This document shows positions 54,276 to 62,350 of a stretch of DNA of 64,000 bases, one piece after another (positions within the stretch are counted from its first letter, which is position 1; the number at the start of each line of letters is the position of its first letter). The notes beneath the pieces are model-generated. The model was not told the origin of the DNA and ran no database searches. It saw nothing but the letters and a program-made list of their open reading frames with translations. The position numbers and the translations under genes are program-made. The stretch is from positions 682,001 to 746,000 of the forward strand of contig NZ_FOQV01000002.1 of the NCBI RefSeq assembly GCF_900113835.1. Direction: 5' to 3'. The DNA is from Allobosea sp. OK403. Its GTDB lineage: Bacteria > Pseudomonadota > Alphaproteobacteria > Rhizobiales > Beijerinckiaceae.

Positions 54276-55709
54276 ATGGCAAGTTACGACACCATCATCC
54301 ACGGCGGCACGGTGGTCACGGCGGCGGATCGCATCATATGCGACATCGGCATTCGTGACGGACGGGTTGTGGCGTTGGGCGAAGGGCTCGGCGAGGCCGT
54401 GCAGGTGATCGACGCCACAGGCAAGCTCGTGCTGCCGGGCGGGATCGATGCGCATGTCCATATCGCGCAACCTTCCGGCGAAGGCATCGTGATGGCCGAT
54501 GATTTCGAGAGCGGCACGCGCTCCGCGGCTCTGGGTGGCACCACCACCATCATGCCCTTCGCCTTGCAGGAGAAGGGCTGTTCCATGCGCGAGACGCTGA
54601 AGGCCTATCATGCCAAGGCCGATGGCGAATGCCATGTCGATGTCAGCTTCCACATGATCATCTCCGATCCGAGCGAGCAGCTTCTCGGCCAGGAGCTGCC
54701 GGCGCTGGTCGAGGATGGCTACACCTCGTTCAAGATCTTCATGACCTATGAGGGGCTTGCCCTGAACGATCGCCAGATTCTCGACGTCATGTCGGTTGCG
54801 CGCGAGACCGGCGCGCTCGTCATGGTCCATGCCGAGAATTACGACGCCATTCGCTTCATGACCGAGCAGCTCGAGCGTGGCGGGCGGATCGCGCCGAAAT
54901 ACCACGCGACGTCGCGCCCCATCGCGGTCGAGCGCGAGGCGACGCATCGCGCGATCTCGCTTGCCGAGCTCGTCGACGTGCCGGTCATGATCGTGCATGT
55001 CTCGAACCGCGAGGCGATGGAGCAGATCCGCTGGGCCAAGGACAAGGGCCTGACCGTGCTCGGCGAGACCTGCACGCAATATCTCGTCCTCACCGAGAAG
55101 GATCTCGACGGGCTGGGCATGGAGGGCGCGAAATATGTCTGCTCGCCGCCACCGCGCGATACCGCCAGCCAGGACGCGTGCTGGGAGGGCCTGCGCAACG
55201 GCGCCTTCACGATCTTCTCCTCCGATCACTGCCCGTTCCGCTATGACGATCCGCAAGGCAAGCTCGCACCCAGGGGCAAGACGAGCTTCCGCTGGGTGCC
55301 GAACGGCATTCCAGGCGTCGGCGCGCGGCTACCGATCCTGTTTTCAGAAGGTGTCTCGAAGGGGCGGATCGATCTCGAGACCTTCGTCGCGGTCACGGCG
55401 GCCAATCCTGCAAAGACCTATGGGCTCTATCCCCGCAAGGGTACGATCGCGGTCGGCGCCGATGCCGATATCGCGATCTGGGATCCTGGGAAGCGCGTCA
55501 CGCTGACCCATGATCTGATCCAGGATGGCGCCGATTATACCCCCTATGAAGGACGTGAAATCGTGGGCTGGCCGGTTCTCACCATGGTCCGTGGCCGCGT
55601 CGTGGTCGAGGATGGCACTGTCATCGGCAAAAAGGGGCACGGCATCCACCTGTCACGCGCGCGCTCACCCTATGCGAAGCGCGATTTCGAGGGCCGGGCC
55701 CAATCATGA
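54276..55709 (+). CDS. hydA: Dihydropyrimidinase / D-hydantoinase
   Basis: 477 residues. The binuclear-metal residues of the family are all present: His60 and His62 (D-A-H-V-H), the carboxylated Lys153 (S-F-K-I-F-M-T-Y), His185 (V-H-A-E-N), His241 (I-V-H-V-S-N) and the Asp in F-S-S-D-H-C-P. C-S-P-P-P-R is also typical. It reversibly opens dihydrouracil, dihydrothymine or 5-substituted hydantoins to N-carbamoyl amino acids in the cytoplasm. Only a weak ribosome site precedes ATG 54276, but the homologous N-terminus fits. It overlaps gntR by 4 bases. Confidence 0.93.
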   Translation: MASYDTIIHGGTVVTAADRIICDIGIRDGRVVALGEGLGEAVQVIDATGKLVLPGGIDAHVHIAQPSGEGIVMADDFESGTRSAALGGTTTIMPFALQEKGCSMRETLKAYHAKADGECHVDVSFHMIISDPSEQLLGQELPALVEDGYTSFKIFMTYEGLALNDRQILDVMSVARETGALVMVHAENYDAIRFMTEQLERGGRIAPKYHATSRPIAVEREATHRAISLAELVDVPVMIVHVSNREAMEQIRWAKDKGLTVLGETCTQYLVLTEKDLDGLGMEGAKYVCSPPPRDTASQDACWEGLRNGAFTIFSSDHCPFRYDDPQGKLAPRGKTSFRWVPNGIPGVGARLPILFSEGVSKGRIDLETFVAVTAANPAKTYGLYPRKGTIAVGADADIAIWDPGKRVTLTHDLIQDGADYTPYEGREIVGWPVLTMVRGRVVVEDGTVIGKKGHGIHLSRARSPYAKRDFEGRAQS

Positions 55710-56383
55710 GCGATGTCGATCAAGCGGAGGCCGGGGAGACAGAAATCGTCCGGGCCGGCGGCTTCAATTTGTCGAACCTCGCCTATAACGCGATTTCGGA
55801 GATGATCCGCCGACGCCATCTGCGCGGCGGCGAGATGATCGTCGAGGCGCGCCTGGCCGACAGTCTCGGCATCTCGCGCACCCCCTTGCGCGAGGCTTTG
55901 CAGCGGCTGGAAGGCGAAGGGCTCGTCATCAAGGGAACCGGGCGTTCCTATCTGGTGCGCAATGTCGATCTCGGCGAATATCTGCAGAGCCTGAAATGCC
56001 GGGAGTTTCTCGAGCCGGAGGCGGCGTCGCTGGCGGCGGGCCGAATTCCGGCGGGCGAGATGGTCAAGGTCAAGCTGGAGATCAATCAGCTCCGCACGAC
56101 AGTGCCCTATCATACCGATGCGCATTGGGCGTCCGACGATAATCTGCACGAGCTGTTCGCCCGCCACTGCGGCAATGATGTGCTCGCCGAGATGATCCGG
56201 AAGCTACGGGTCACGACGCGGCTATTCGAGATCGCGCGCCTGGCCGATCGGCTCGAACCGGATTCGGCCGAGCACCTGGAGATCGTCGAGGCGCTGGAGC
56301 GGGAGGATTCTAAGGCCTCGCGCCGTGCGGTGCAGAGCCATATCCGCAGCCTCGGCAAGTCGGCGCTCGACAACGTGCGCTGA
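55706..56383 (+). CDS. GntR-family regulator, FCD (FadR) subfamily
   Basis: 225 residues. The winged helix spans about 15-80 (R-L-A-D-S-L-G-I-S-R-T-P-L-R-E-A-L-Q-R-L-E-G-E-G-L-V), followed by an all-helical FCD ligand domain with D-x-x-L-H metal-type residues (D-D-N-L-H-E-L-F-A-R-H) and a late A-V-Q-S-H-I-R-S-L. The ATGA overlap with hydA means cotranscription. It is proposed to bind the twin CAGTTTGTATACATT sites, controlling hydA-gntR itself and the divergent transporter and dehydrogenase genes. Confidence 0.92.
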   Translation: MSDVDQAEAGETEIVRAGGFNLSNLAYNAISEMIRRRHLRGGEMIVEARLADSLGISRTPLREALQRLEGEGLVIKGTGRSYLVRNVDLGEYLQSLKCREFLEPEAASLAAGRIPAGEMVKVKLEINQLRTTVPYHTDAHWASDDNLHELFARHCGNDVLAEMIRKLRVTTRLFEIARLADRLEPDSAEHLEIVEALEREDSKASRRAVQSHIRSLGKSALDNVR

Positions 56384-56427
56384 GTCTGCGCCCGCGCCGA
56401 ACGCAGGCAAAGGGGACGGCCGGTCGC

Positions 56428-57165
56428 TCAGTGACGCAGGATCTTTGAGACGAAATCGCGCGTGCGCTGATGTTGCGGCGCATCGAATATCTGTGCAGGT
56501 GAGCCGGTCTCAACGACGCGGCCATCGGCCATGAAGACGACCTTCGAGGCGACTTCGCGGATGAAGGCCATTTCATGGGAGACGATCAGCATGGTCATGC
56601 CCTCCCGCGCCAGCACCCGGATCGTATCCAGGACTTCCGAGACCAGCTCCGGATCGAGCGCCGCCGTGACCTCGTCGAGCAGCAGGATCTCCGGTTTCAG
56701 CGCCAATGCGCGGGCGATGGCGACGCGCTGCTGCTGGCCGCCCGACAATTCGTCGGGATAGCGCGCGAGCTTGTCGCCCAGGCCGACCTTGGCCAGCAAG
56801 GCCCTGGCCTCCGCCTCGACCTCGGCGCGCGGCCGCTTCTTGATCTTCACCGGTGCGATGGTGACGTTCTCCAGAACCGTCATGTTCTGGAAGAGGTTGT
56901 ATTGCTGGAACACGATGGCGATGCGGTCGCGGAGGCGGCGCAGCGCCGCCCGATCGGCGTGGTTCACAGGCTCGTCGTCGAGTTTGACGGTGCCGCCCGA
57001 CGGCGGCAGCAGCCCCATCAGCACGCGCAGGATCGTGCTCTTGCCGGAGCCGGACGGCCCGATCAGCCCGATGATGTCGCCCCGGCCGACCGTCAGATCG
57101 ATACCGGAGAGCACGGGCATTTTGCCGTAGTGGGCGTCAAGCCCCGCGATGTCGAGGTGATGCAA
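56428..57165 (-). CDS. Polar amino acid-type ABC ATPase (GlnQ/HisP-like)
   Basis: 245 residues. Walker A G-P-S-G-S-G-K-S-T, signature L-S-G-G-Q-Q-Q-R-V-A-I-A-R, Walker B I-L-L-L-D-E-V-T-A-A-L-D-P-E and H-E-M-A-F. Length and sequence match amino acid-type ATPases. It is the last gene of the operon, with its start inside the 3' end of the upstream permease gene (29-base overlap), and converges on gntR. Confidence 0.92.
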   Translation of the reverse strand: MHHLDIAGLDAHYGKMPVLSGIDLTVGRGDIIGLIGPSGSGKSTILRVLMGLLPPSGGTVKLDDEPVNHADRAALRRLRDRIAIVFQQYNLFQNMTVLENVTIAPVKIKKRPRAEVEAEARALLAKVGLGDKLARYPDELSGGQQQRVAIARALALKPEILLLDEVTAALDPELVSEVLDTIRVLAREGMTMLIVSHEMAFIREVASKVVFMADGRVVETGSPAQIFDAPQHQRTRDFVSKILRH

Positions 57166-57832
57166 GTCTGGCCTCCAGCCTGGCGCCGAACCGTGCCAGC
57201 GGATAGGAAATTGCGAAATAGACGATGAGGATCGCGCCGAAGCTGAGCGCGGCCGAAAAGCCTTTGTTGTTGAGGACCTTGCCGACGAAGGTGAGCTCCA
57301 CCACGCCGATCTGCGAGGCCAGCGCCGTGTCCTTGATGAACATCACGAAGAAGCCGAAGGCGGGCGGCAGGATGAGGCGCCAGGCCTGCGGCAGCGCCAC
57401 ATAGCGGATGGTTTCGGTCAGGCTGAAATTCATCGCCGCCGCCGCCTCCCATTGATTGCGATGGACCGCATTCAGGCCGCCGCGAACGATCTCGCCCAGG
57501 AAGGCGCCGGCGATTAATGTCACGGTCACGGCTGCAACGACAAAGAGCGGCACATCGGCTCCAGTCGCCTGGAAGGCAAAGAAGCACAGCATCAGCGTGA
57601 CCAGGAAGGGCACGCGTCGGAACAGTTCGGTGAAACCGATGGCAAGCAGGCGCAACGGCAGCAGAGCCGGGCCATGGGTCAGGCGCGTCACGGCCAAAGC
57701 GAGCCCGAGCAGCGAGCCGACGACACAGCCGAGCGCCGAGAGGGCAAGCGTCGTCAGGGCCGCCTTGGCGATGAAGACGAGGTTGTAATAGGTCGCGAAG
57801 CGCGGCCACTCCTCGATGATCTGCGACAGCAT
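57137..57832 (-). CDS. Polar amino acid ABC permease 2
   Basis: 231 residues, four to five helices, His/Glu/Gln/Arg/opine family. The EAA loop is Q-W-E-A-A-A-A-M-N-F-S-L-T-E-T-I-R-Y-V-A-L-P-Q, followed by P-P-A-F-G-F-F-V-M-F-I-K-D-T-A-L. A-F-L-G-E-I-V-R-G-G-L-N-A-V is also typical. It abuts permease 1 with a one-base overlap and dimerises with it. Confidence 0.92.
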   Translation of the reverse strand: MLSQIIEEWPRFATYYNLVFIAKAALTTLALSALGCVVGSLLGLALAVTRLTHGPALLPLRLLAIGFTELFRRVPFLVTLMLCFFAFQATGADVPLFVVAAVTVTLIAGAFLGEIVRGGLNAVHRNQWEAAAAMNFSLTETIRYVALPQAWRLILPPAFGFFVMFIKDTALASQIGVVELTFVGKVLNNKGFSAALSFGAILIVYFAISYPLARFGARLEARLASPRHRGA

Positions 57833-58506
57833 CAGATCAGCCCCGTGCGAGCCCGGAAGGCATAACGGCCGATGGCGGCAAGCAGCACGGACGCCGCAAG
57901 CGTCAGCGCGACATAAAACACTGCAGTGACCGAGAAGATCTCGATCGACCGGAATGTCTGTGAGTTGATGTTGAAGGCCTGGCCGGTCAATTCCTCGACG
58001 CCGAAGACGGCTGCCATCGAGGTGCCCAGCGTCATGATGATGAAGTGGTTCGACAGCGGCGGAAACAGGACGCGCGCCATATGCGGCAGGATCACATAGC
58101 GAATTTGCTGGAGCCTGGAGAAACCGAGTACCTCGGCCGCCTCCATCTCGGAGACGCGCCGGCTCTCGAAGCCCGCACGCTGGATTTCGGTGAGATAGGC
58201 TCCGGCATTCAGCGTCATGCCGATGAGCACGGCCGCGAAGGAGGACAGCAGCACGCCCATGTCAGGCAGCGCGAAATAGAGGAAGTAGATCTGCACGAGC
58301 TGCGGCGTGTTGGTGAAGAACACGACATAGATGCTGACGATGCGGGCGAGCCAGCGCGGCCCGAAGGACTTAACCGCCGCGCAGGCCGTCCCGATGGCGA
58401 GCCCGCCGCAGAAGGCGAGGACCGCGATCTGCAACGCGATCCACGCCCCGTCGAACAGGCGCGGAAGGTAGGGCCAGATCTGGCCGTATTGCAGCGTGTA
58501 GCTCAT
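57832..58506 (-). CDS. Polar amino acid ABC permease 1
   Basis: 224 residues, same family as permease 2. The EAA loop is S-E-M-E-A-A-E-V-L-G-F-S-R-L-Q-Q-I-R-Y-V-I-L-P, with N-A-G-A-Y-L-T-E-I-Q-R-A-G-F before it. It follows the binding-protein gene by 63 bases. Confidence 0.92.
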   Translation of the reverse strand: MSYTLQYGQIWPYLPRLFDGAWIALQIAVLAFCGGLAIGTACAAVKSFGPRWLARIVSIYVVFFTNTPQLVQIYFLYFALPDMGVLLSSFAAVLIGMTLNAGAYLTEIQRAGFESRRVSEMEAAEVLGFSRLQQIRYVILPHMARVLFPPLSNHFIIMTLGTSMAAVFGVEELTGQAFNINSQTFRSIEIFSVTAVFYVALTLAASVLLAAIGRYAFRARTGLI

Positions 58507-58569
58507 TGCGCTCCGAATGGCTGATCCGGCCGGGACGCAGGATCCCGGCCGGACAGGCCTTGTCCGCGA

Positions 58570-59379
58570 TCAGAAATAGGGCGTGGCGCCAACCGGCTTG
58601 ATCATGTCCATGCCGAACCACTTCTTCCAGATCTCGTCGGTCTTGCCGCGACGGTGCAATTCGAAGATCGCCACGTTGAGCCAGTCCTTCAGGCCGGTAG
58701 AGGCCTTGGAGACGCCAAGTCCGCAATAATAGATGTCGATCGGCGTCTCGACGACCTTCCACTCGACCTTGTGCTTGGCCATGTGCTCGCCCATGAAATC
58801 GATCACGTCGATCATCGCCGTGCCGCGGCCCTGCGCCAGCGCGCGCACCGCGTCAGGGTAGTTGTCGAGCAGGGTGACCTTGGCGTTCTTGAGGTTGTCC
58901 TCGATGAACTTGACCGGCGTCGAACCGCGCACCTGCACGAAGGTGACGGACGGCTCGTTGAACTGCTTCCAGTCGGTGAAGGGCTTGTCCTTGGTGGTCA
59001 GGACGCCGAGCACCTCGGTGTGAACCGGAACGGTGAAGTCGATGACCTTCGCGCGCTCGGGATTGCGCGTCATCGCGCCCATCACGAAGTCGATCTTGCC
59101 GGACACCACGAAGGGGATGCGGTCCGGCGAGCCGGTCTGAACCACCTCCAGCTTGACGCCGAGCGTCTTGGCGATCTCGGTGGCGAAATCGACGTCGAAG
59201 CCGACGATCTCGTTCTTGTCGTCGAACTTGCCGAGCGGCGGCAAGGTCGGGTTCACGCCGACGCGGATCGCGCCCGATTTGATGATCTCGTCCAGCGTCC
59301 GTGCCGCGACCGAAGCCGGGGCGGCCAGGCCCGTCAAGCCGATGGCGACAGCGCCGGCGGCGAGCAACTTCTTCAACAT
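58570..59379 (-). CDS. ABC transporter substrate-binding protein, family 3 (amino acid/opine type)
   Basis: 269 residues with a Sec signal peptide (K-K-L-L to about residue 25, ending V-A-A). Family 3 core: I-K-S-G-A-I-R-V-G-V-N-P-T-L-P-P-L-G, I-V-G-F-D-V-D-F-A-T-E-I-A, F-V-V-S-G-K-I-D-F-V-M-G-A-M-T-R-N-P-E-R and D-F-T-V-P-V-H-T-E. GGGAG lies ahead of ATG 59379. It is the first gene of a complete importer and its promoter is shared, back to back, with the Fe-S/FAD dehydrogenase genes. Confidence 0.92.
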   Translation of the reverse strand: MLKKLLAAGAVAIGLTGLAAPASVAARTLDEIIKSGAIRVGVNPTLPPLGKFDDKNEIVGFDVDFATEIAKTLGVKLEVVQTGSPDRIPFVVSGKIDFVMGAMTRNPERAKVIDFTVPVHTEVLGVLTTKDKPFTDWKQFNEPSVTFVQVRGSTPVKFIEDNLKNAKVTLLDNYPDAVRALAQGRGTAMIDVIDFMGEHMAKHKVEWKVVETPIDIYYCGLGVSKASTGLKDWLNVAIFELHRRGKTDEIWKKWFGMDMIKPVGATPYF

Positions 59380-59450
59380 GCTTGCATTCTCCCGAAGAGC
59401 CGTTGCGCGATGGCAGGATTTAGCGCCGCCGCCATTGCATGAACGGTAGA

Positions 59451-59465
59451 CAGTTTGTATACATT
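59451..59465. promoter_or_regulatory. Putative GntR operator 2 (CAGTTTGTATACATT)
   Basis: Identical to the site at 54231-54245. It lies in the 162-base divergent region, 72 bases upstream of the binding-protein start on one side and 77 bases upstream of the Fe-S protein start on the other, so one regulator could control both directions. Confidence 0.65.
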
Positions 59466-59541
59466 CATGCGATCTGTAAAGTCGCAAATGGCGTCACAGC
59501 CTGCTCGATCCGCAGGCAGGCGAGGATGGGTTCGCGCGGTG

Positions 59542-59817
59542 ATGAAGCGTCTTGTGCAGGACGAGCGGCCACTCGTCGCGATCATGGTCGATGGCGACAG
59601 CATCTCGGCGCGCGCGGGCGACCCGCTCGCCACGGCGCTTGCCCTGGCCGGGCGCCTGCGGCTGCGCGCAAGCCCGAATGCCGGGGCGCCGCGAGGCGCT
59701 TTCTGCCATATGGGCGTCTGCCAGGAATGTCTGCTCCACGTCGATGGCGCCCTGCGGCAAGCCTGCCTGACGCCGGTGCGCGCCGGCATGGCGGTCGAGC
59801 TGAGGGGCGTGCCGTGA
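59542..59817 (+). CDS. (2Fe-2S)-binding subunit (HcnA / D-hydroxyproline dehydrogenase gamma-like)
   Basis: 91 residues. A small ferredoxin-like protein with cysteines at 55, 60, 63 and 75 (C-H-M-G-V-C-Q-E-C and a later C), the plant-ferredoxin-type CxxxxCxxC...C spacing. Such proteins are the gamma subunits of HcnABC, opine oxidases and LhpBEF-type D-hydroxyproline dehydrogenases. Longer starts at 59455 or 59488 are possible, but the first would overlap the operator and the added residues are basic and unlike the family. It overlaps the next gene by 4 bases. Confidence 0.85.
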   Translation: MKRLVQDERPLVAIMVDGDSISARAGDPLATALALAGRLRLRASPNAGAPRGAFCHMGVCQECLLHVDGALRQACLTPVRAGMAVELRGVP

Positions 59818-61232
59818 CGCATGACCTGATCGTGCTTGGAGCCGGTCCGGCCGGCGCCAATGCCGCGCTGGCGGCAGCGCAGGCCGGGCTGAAGGTCGCC
59901 CTGCTGGACGAGCAGGACGGTGCTGGCGGACAGGTTTGGCGCCAGCCGTTGCCCGGCCTCACGGGCCTGCCCGTCTCTGCGGAGGCGCGCAGCGGCGACG
60001 CCTTGAGGGCAGAGATCTCTGCCTCGAGTGTGGATCTGCGCCTCAGTCGCCGAATCTGGTCGGTCGGAGGACGCTTTCGTGTCGATGCGCTCGGTCCACA
60101 GGGCAACGAGACCGTCGAGGCGCCAAGCCTGATCGCTGCGACGGGCGCGCATGAGCGCGTCGTGCCATTTCCGGGCTGGACCTTGCCGGGTGTCATCGGC
60201 CTTGCCGCCGCGACCGTGCTGATCAAGTCGCAGGGCGTGACACCGGGGCGCAAGGTCGTCGTCGCCGGTTGCGGACCGCTTCTCGTCGCCGTCGCGGCCG
60301 GTATCCTCAAGCTCGGCGGTGACGTAGCGGGCATCGTCGATCTCGCCGGTCGCCGCGATTGGCTCGCCGCCCTGCCGTCATTGGCGACGCAACCGGAATT
60401 GCTTGGGCGCGGCCTTGGCTGGGCGGTGAAGATCGGCGCCGGGCGCGTTCCAGTCTATTTCGGCCATGCCGTGAAGGCGGCACAGGGTGAACACGCGCTG
60501 GAGCGCATCGTGATCGCGCCTGTCGGCCGTGACGGGGCTTATGCGAGCGGACCGGACATCACCCTCGAAACCGACGCGCTCTGCATCGGCCACGGGCTCG
60601 TTCCGGGCGCCGAGGTCACGAAGCTCCTGCGCGCCGAACATCGCTTCGATCGCCTGCGTGGTGGTTTCGTGCCGGTGCTCGATGCCTATGGCCGGACCAC
60701 GGTCGAGCGCCTTCTTGCCTGTGGCGACGGCGCCGGCCTGCGCGGCGCCATCATCGCCGAGCAGGCCGGACGTTTGGCGGGCCTCGCCGCTGCCCATGAT
60801 GCCGGCGTCGTGCCTGCCGACCGGTTTGCGCAGATCGCAGATCCGATCCTGGCCGCGATCTCGCGTGCCCGCCCCTTCTCCGACGCGATGGCCGGCATCA
60901 TGGCGCTTCGTCCGGCGCAGGTCGCGGCGATCGCGCCGGAAACGGTCGTTTGTCGTTGCGAGGATGTGACGCGCGGCGAGATCGATGCGGCGCATGAGGC
61001 GGGCGCGCATGACCTGAATCAGCTCAAGCATTTCACGCGCTGCGGCATGGGCCCGTGCCAGGGCCGCATGTGCGGCGACGTCGCCGCCGAATTGCTGGCG
61101 AGCAAGGTCGGCTCGCGCGAGCAGGCCGGCTACTGGACCGGACGACCGCCGCTGCGCCCCGTGCCGTTCGACGCCCTGATGGGAGCGTTCGACTATTCCG
61201 ACATCCCCATTCCGGAGCCCGCCCCCCTGTGA
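59814..61232 (+). CDS. FAD/NAD(P)-binding oxidoreductase with BFD-like Fe-S domain (HcnB/OoxA-like)
   Basis: 472 residues. FAD motif L-G-A-G-P-A-G-A-N-A-A at the N-terminus, a second Rossmann strand V-V-V-A-G-C-G-P-L, and A-C-G-D-G-A-G near residue 300. The C-terminal domain carries the bacterioferredoxin-like cysteines 380 and 382 (C-R-C-E-D-V) and 410 and 415 (C-G-M-G-P-C-Q-G). This is the alpha-type subunit of multisubunit secondary-amine dehydrogenases (opine oxidase OoxA/NoxA, HcnB, hydroxyproline dehydrogenase). A GTG start overlaps the Fe-S gene stop. Confidence 0.9.
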   Translation: MTHDLIVLGAGPAGANAALAAAQAGLKVALLDEQDGAGGQVWRQPLPGLTGLPVSAEARSGDALRAEISASSVDLRLSRRIWSVGGRFRVDALGPQGNETVEAPSLIAATGAHERVVPFPGWTLPGVIGLAAATVLIKSQGVTPGRKVVVAGCGPLLVAVAAGILKLGGDVAGIVDLAGRRDWLAALPSLATQPELLGRGLGWAVKIGAGRVPVYFGHAVKAAQGEHALERIVIAPVGRDGAYASGPDITLETDALCIGHGLVPGAEVTKLLRAEHRFDRLRGGFVPVLDAYGRTTVERLLACGDGAGLRGAIIAEQAGRLAGLAAAHDAGVVPADRFAQIADPILAAISRARPFSDAMAGIMALRPAQVAAIAPETVVCRCEDVTRGEIDAAHEAGAHDLNQLKHFTRCGMGPCQGRMCGDVAAELLASKVGSREQAGYWTGRPPLRPVPFDALMGAFDYSDIPIPEPAPL

Positions 61233-62350
61233 TCCACGATCTCGCCGTTGTCGGGGGAGGAGTGCATGGTGCGACCGTCGCGTTGTTTGCGGCGCGCGGC
61301 GGCATGAATGTGACCCTGCTCGAGCGCGGCGCCCTCTGCCGCGAGGCGTCCGGCGTCAATGCCGGCACGCTGACGATGCAGATGACGCGGGTCGCGCTGA
61401 TTCCCTATGCGCTTCGCGCCCATGCGATGTGGGCCTCGGCGCGCGACTGGCTCGGGCATGAGGTCGGGGTCGTGGTCTGCGACGGGCTCTCGCTTGCCTT
61501 CACCGAGCGCGAGGAGGAGCTTCTGACCTATCGCGCCGGCAAGCGGCGCGAGGCGGGAGCGCCGATCGAGCTGATCACGGGCGCACAGGCCAGCGCGGTC
61601 GAGCCAGGCGTCTCCGACAAGGTGCGGCTGGCCGGCTACTGCCGTGTCGATGGCTTCGCCAACGCCTATTTGACCGGGCTCGCCTATCGCCGCGCGCTTC
61701 TCGGCGAAGGCGTCGCGCTGCGCGAATACACGCCCGTCGCCGGTGTCGAGCGCGAGGCGGGCGGCTTCGCCCTGCAGACGCCAACCGGATTAGTGCGCGC
61801 GCGTCGCATCGTCCTTGCGGGCGGTGTCTGGCTCGAACCGATGCTGGCCTGGCTTGGCGTGCATCTGCCGATCAAGACGCTGGTGAATCAGCTCGCGGTC
61901 AGCGAGCGTGTCGCCCCTGTCATGCGCACCGTCGTCGGCATCGCCAACGGCCTGCTTTCGCTGAAGCAATATCCGCACGGCACCGTCGTGATCGGCGGCG
62001 GTTGGCAGGGCCTGGGCGATCGCGAGCGAGGCGGCGTCGAGCTTCTGCCCGACCGACTCATCGGCAATGTCCGCCTGGCCTGCCACGCCATTCCGGCGCT
62101 GCGGAGCGCAAGGCTGGCGCGTGCCTGGGCCGGGCTCGAGGCCGAGACGAAAGATGCGCTGCCGGCTGTCGGCCCCGTTCCCGGCGTCGACGGCGCCTAT
62201 GTCTGCGGCAGCGTCCACTCCGGCTATACGAGCGGCCCCTATATCGCGCGCCTGCTTGCCGACCAACTGCTCGGGCGCGAACCCGAACTTCCGCTCTTTC
62301 CGATCGATCGCCTGCTTTCGCCGGGCGACGCCCCGCGAGGCCATGTATGA
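61229..62350 (+). CDS. FAD-dependent D-amino acid oxidase-like subunit (HcnC/OoxB-like)
   Basis: 373 residues, DAO/glycine oxidase fold. FAD motif V-V-G-G-G-V-H-G-A-T-V-A-L-F-A-A-R-G-G, an N-terminal E-R-G with conserved E-A-S-G-V-N-A-G, and the C-terminal G-V-D-G-A-Y-V-C-G-S-V-H-S-G-Y-T-S-G-P, as in beta subunits that oxidise secondary or D-amino acids. The GTG start overlaps the preceding stop. Together with the two upstream genes it should form a membrane-associated or soluble amine dehydrogenase; the substrate is unknown. Confidence 0.9.
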   Translation: MIHDLAVVGGGVHGATVALFAARGGMNVTLLERGALCREASGVNAGTLTMQMTRVALIPYALRAHAMWASARDWLGHEVGVVVCDGLSLAFTEREEELLTYRAGKRREAGAPIELITGAQASAVEPGVSDKVRLAGYCRVDGFANAYLTGLAYRRALLGEGVALREYTPVAGVEREAGGFALQTPTGLVRARRIVLAGGVWLEPMLAWLGVHLPIKTLVNQLAVSERVAPVMRTVVGIANGLLSLKQYPHGTVVIGGGWQGLGDRERGGVELLPDRLIGNVRLACHAIPALRSARLARAWAGLEAETKDALPAVGPVPGVDGAYVCGSVHSGYTSGPYIARLLADQLLGREPELPLFPIDRLLSPGDAPRGHV

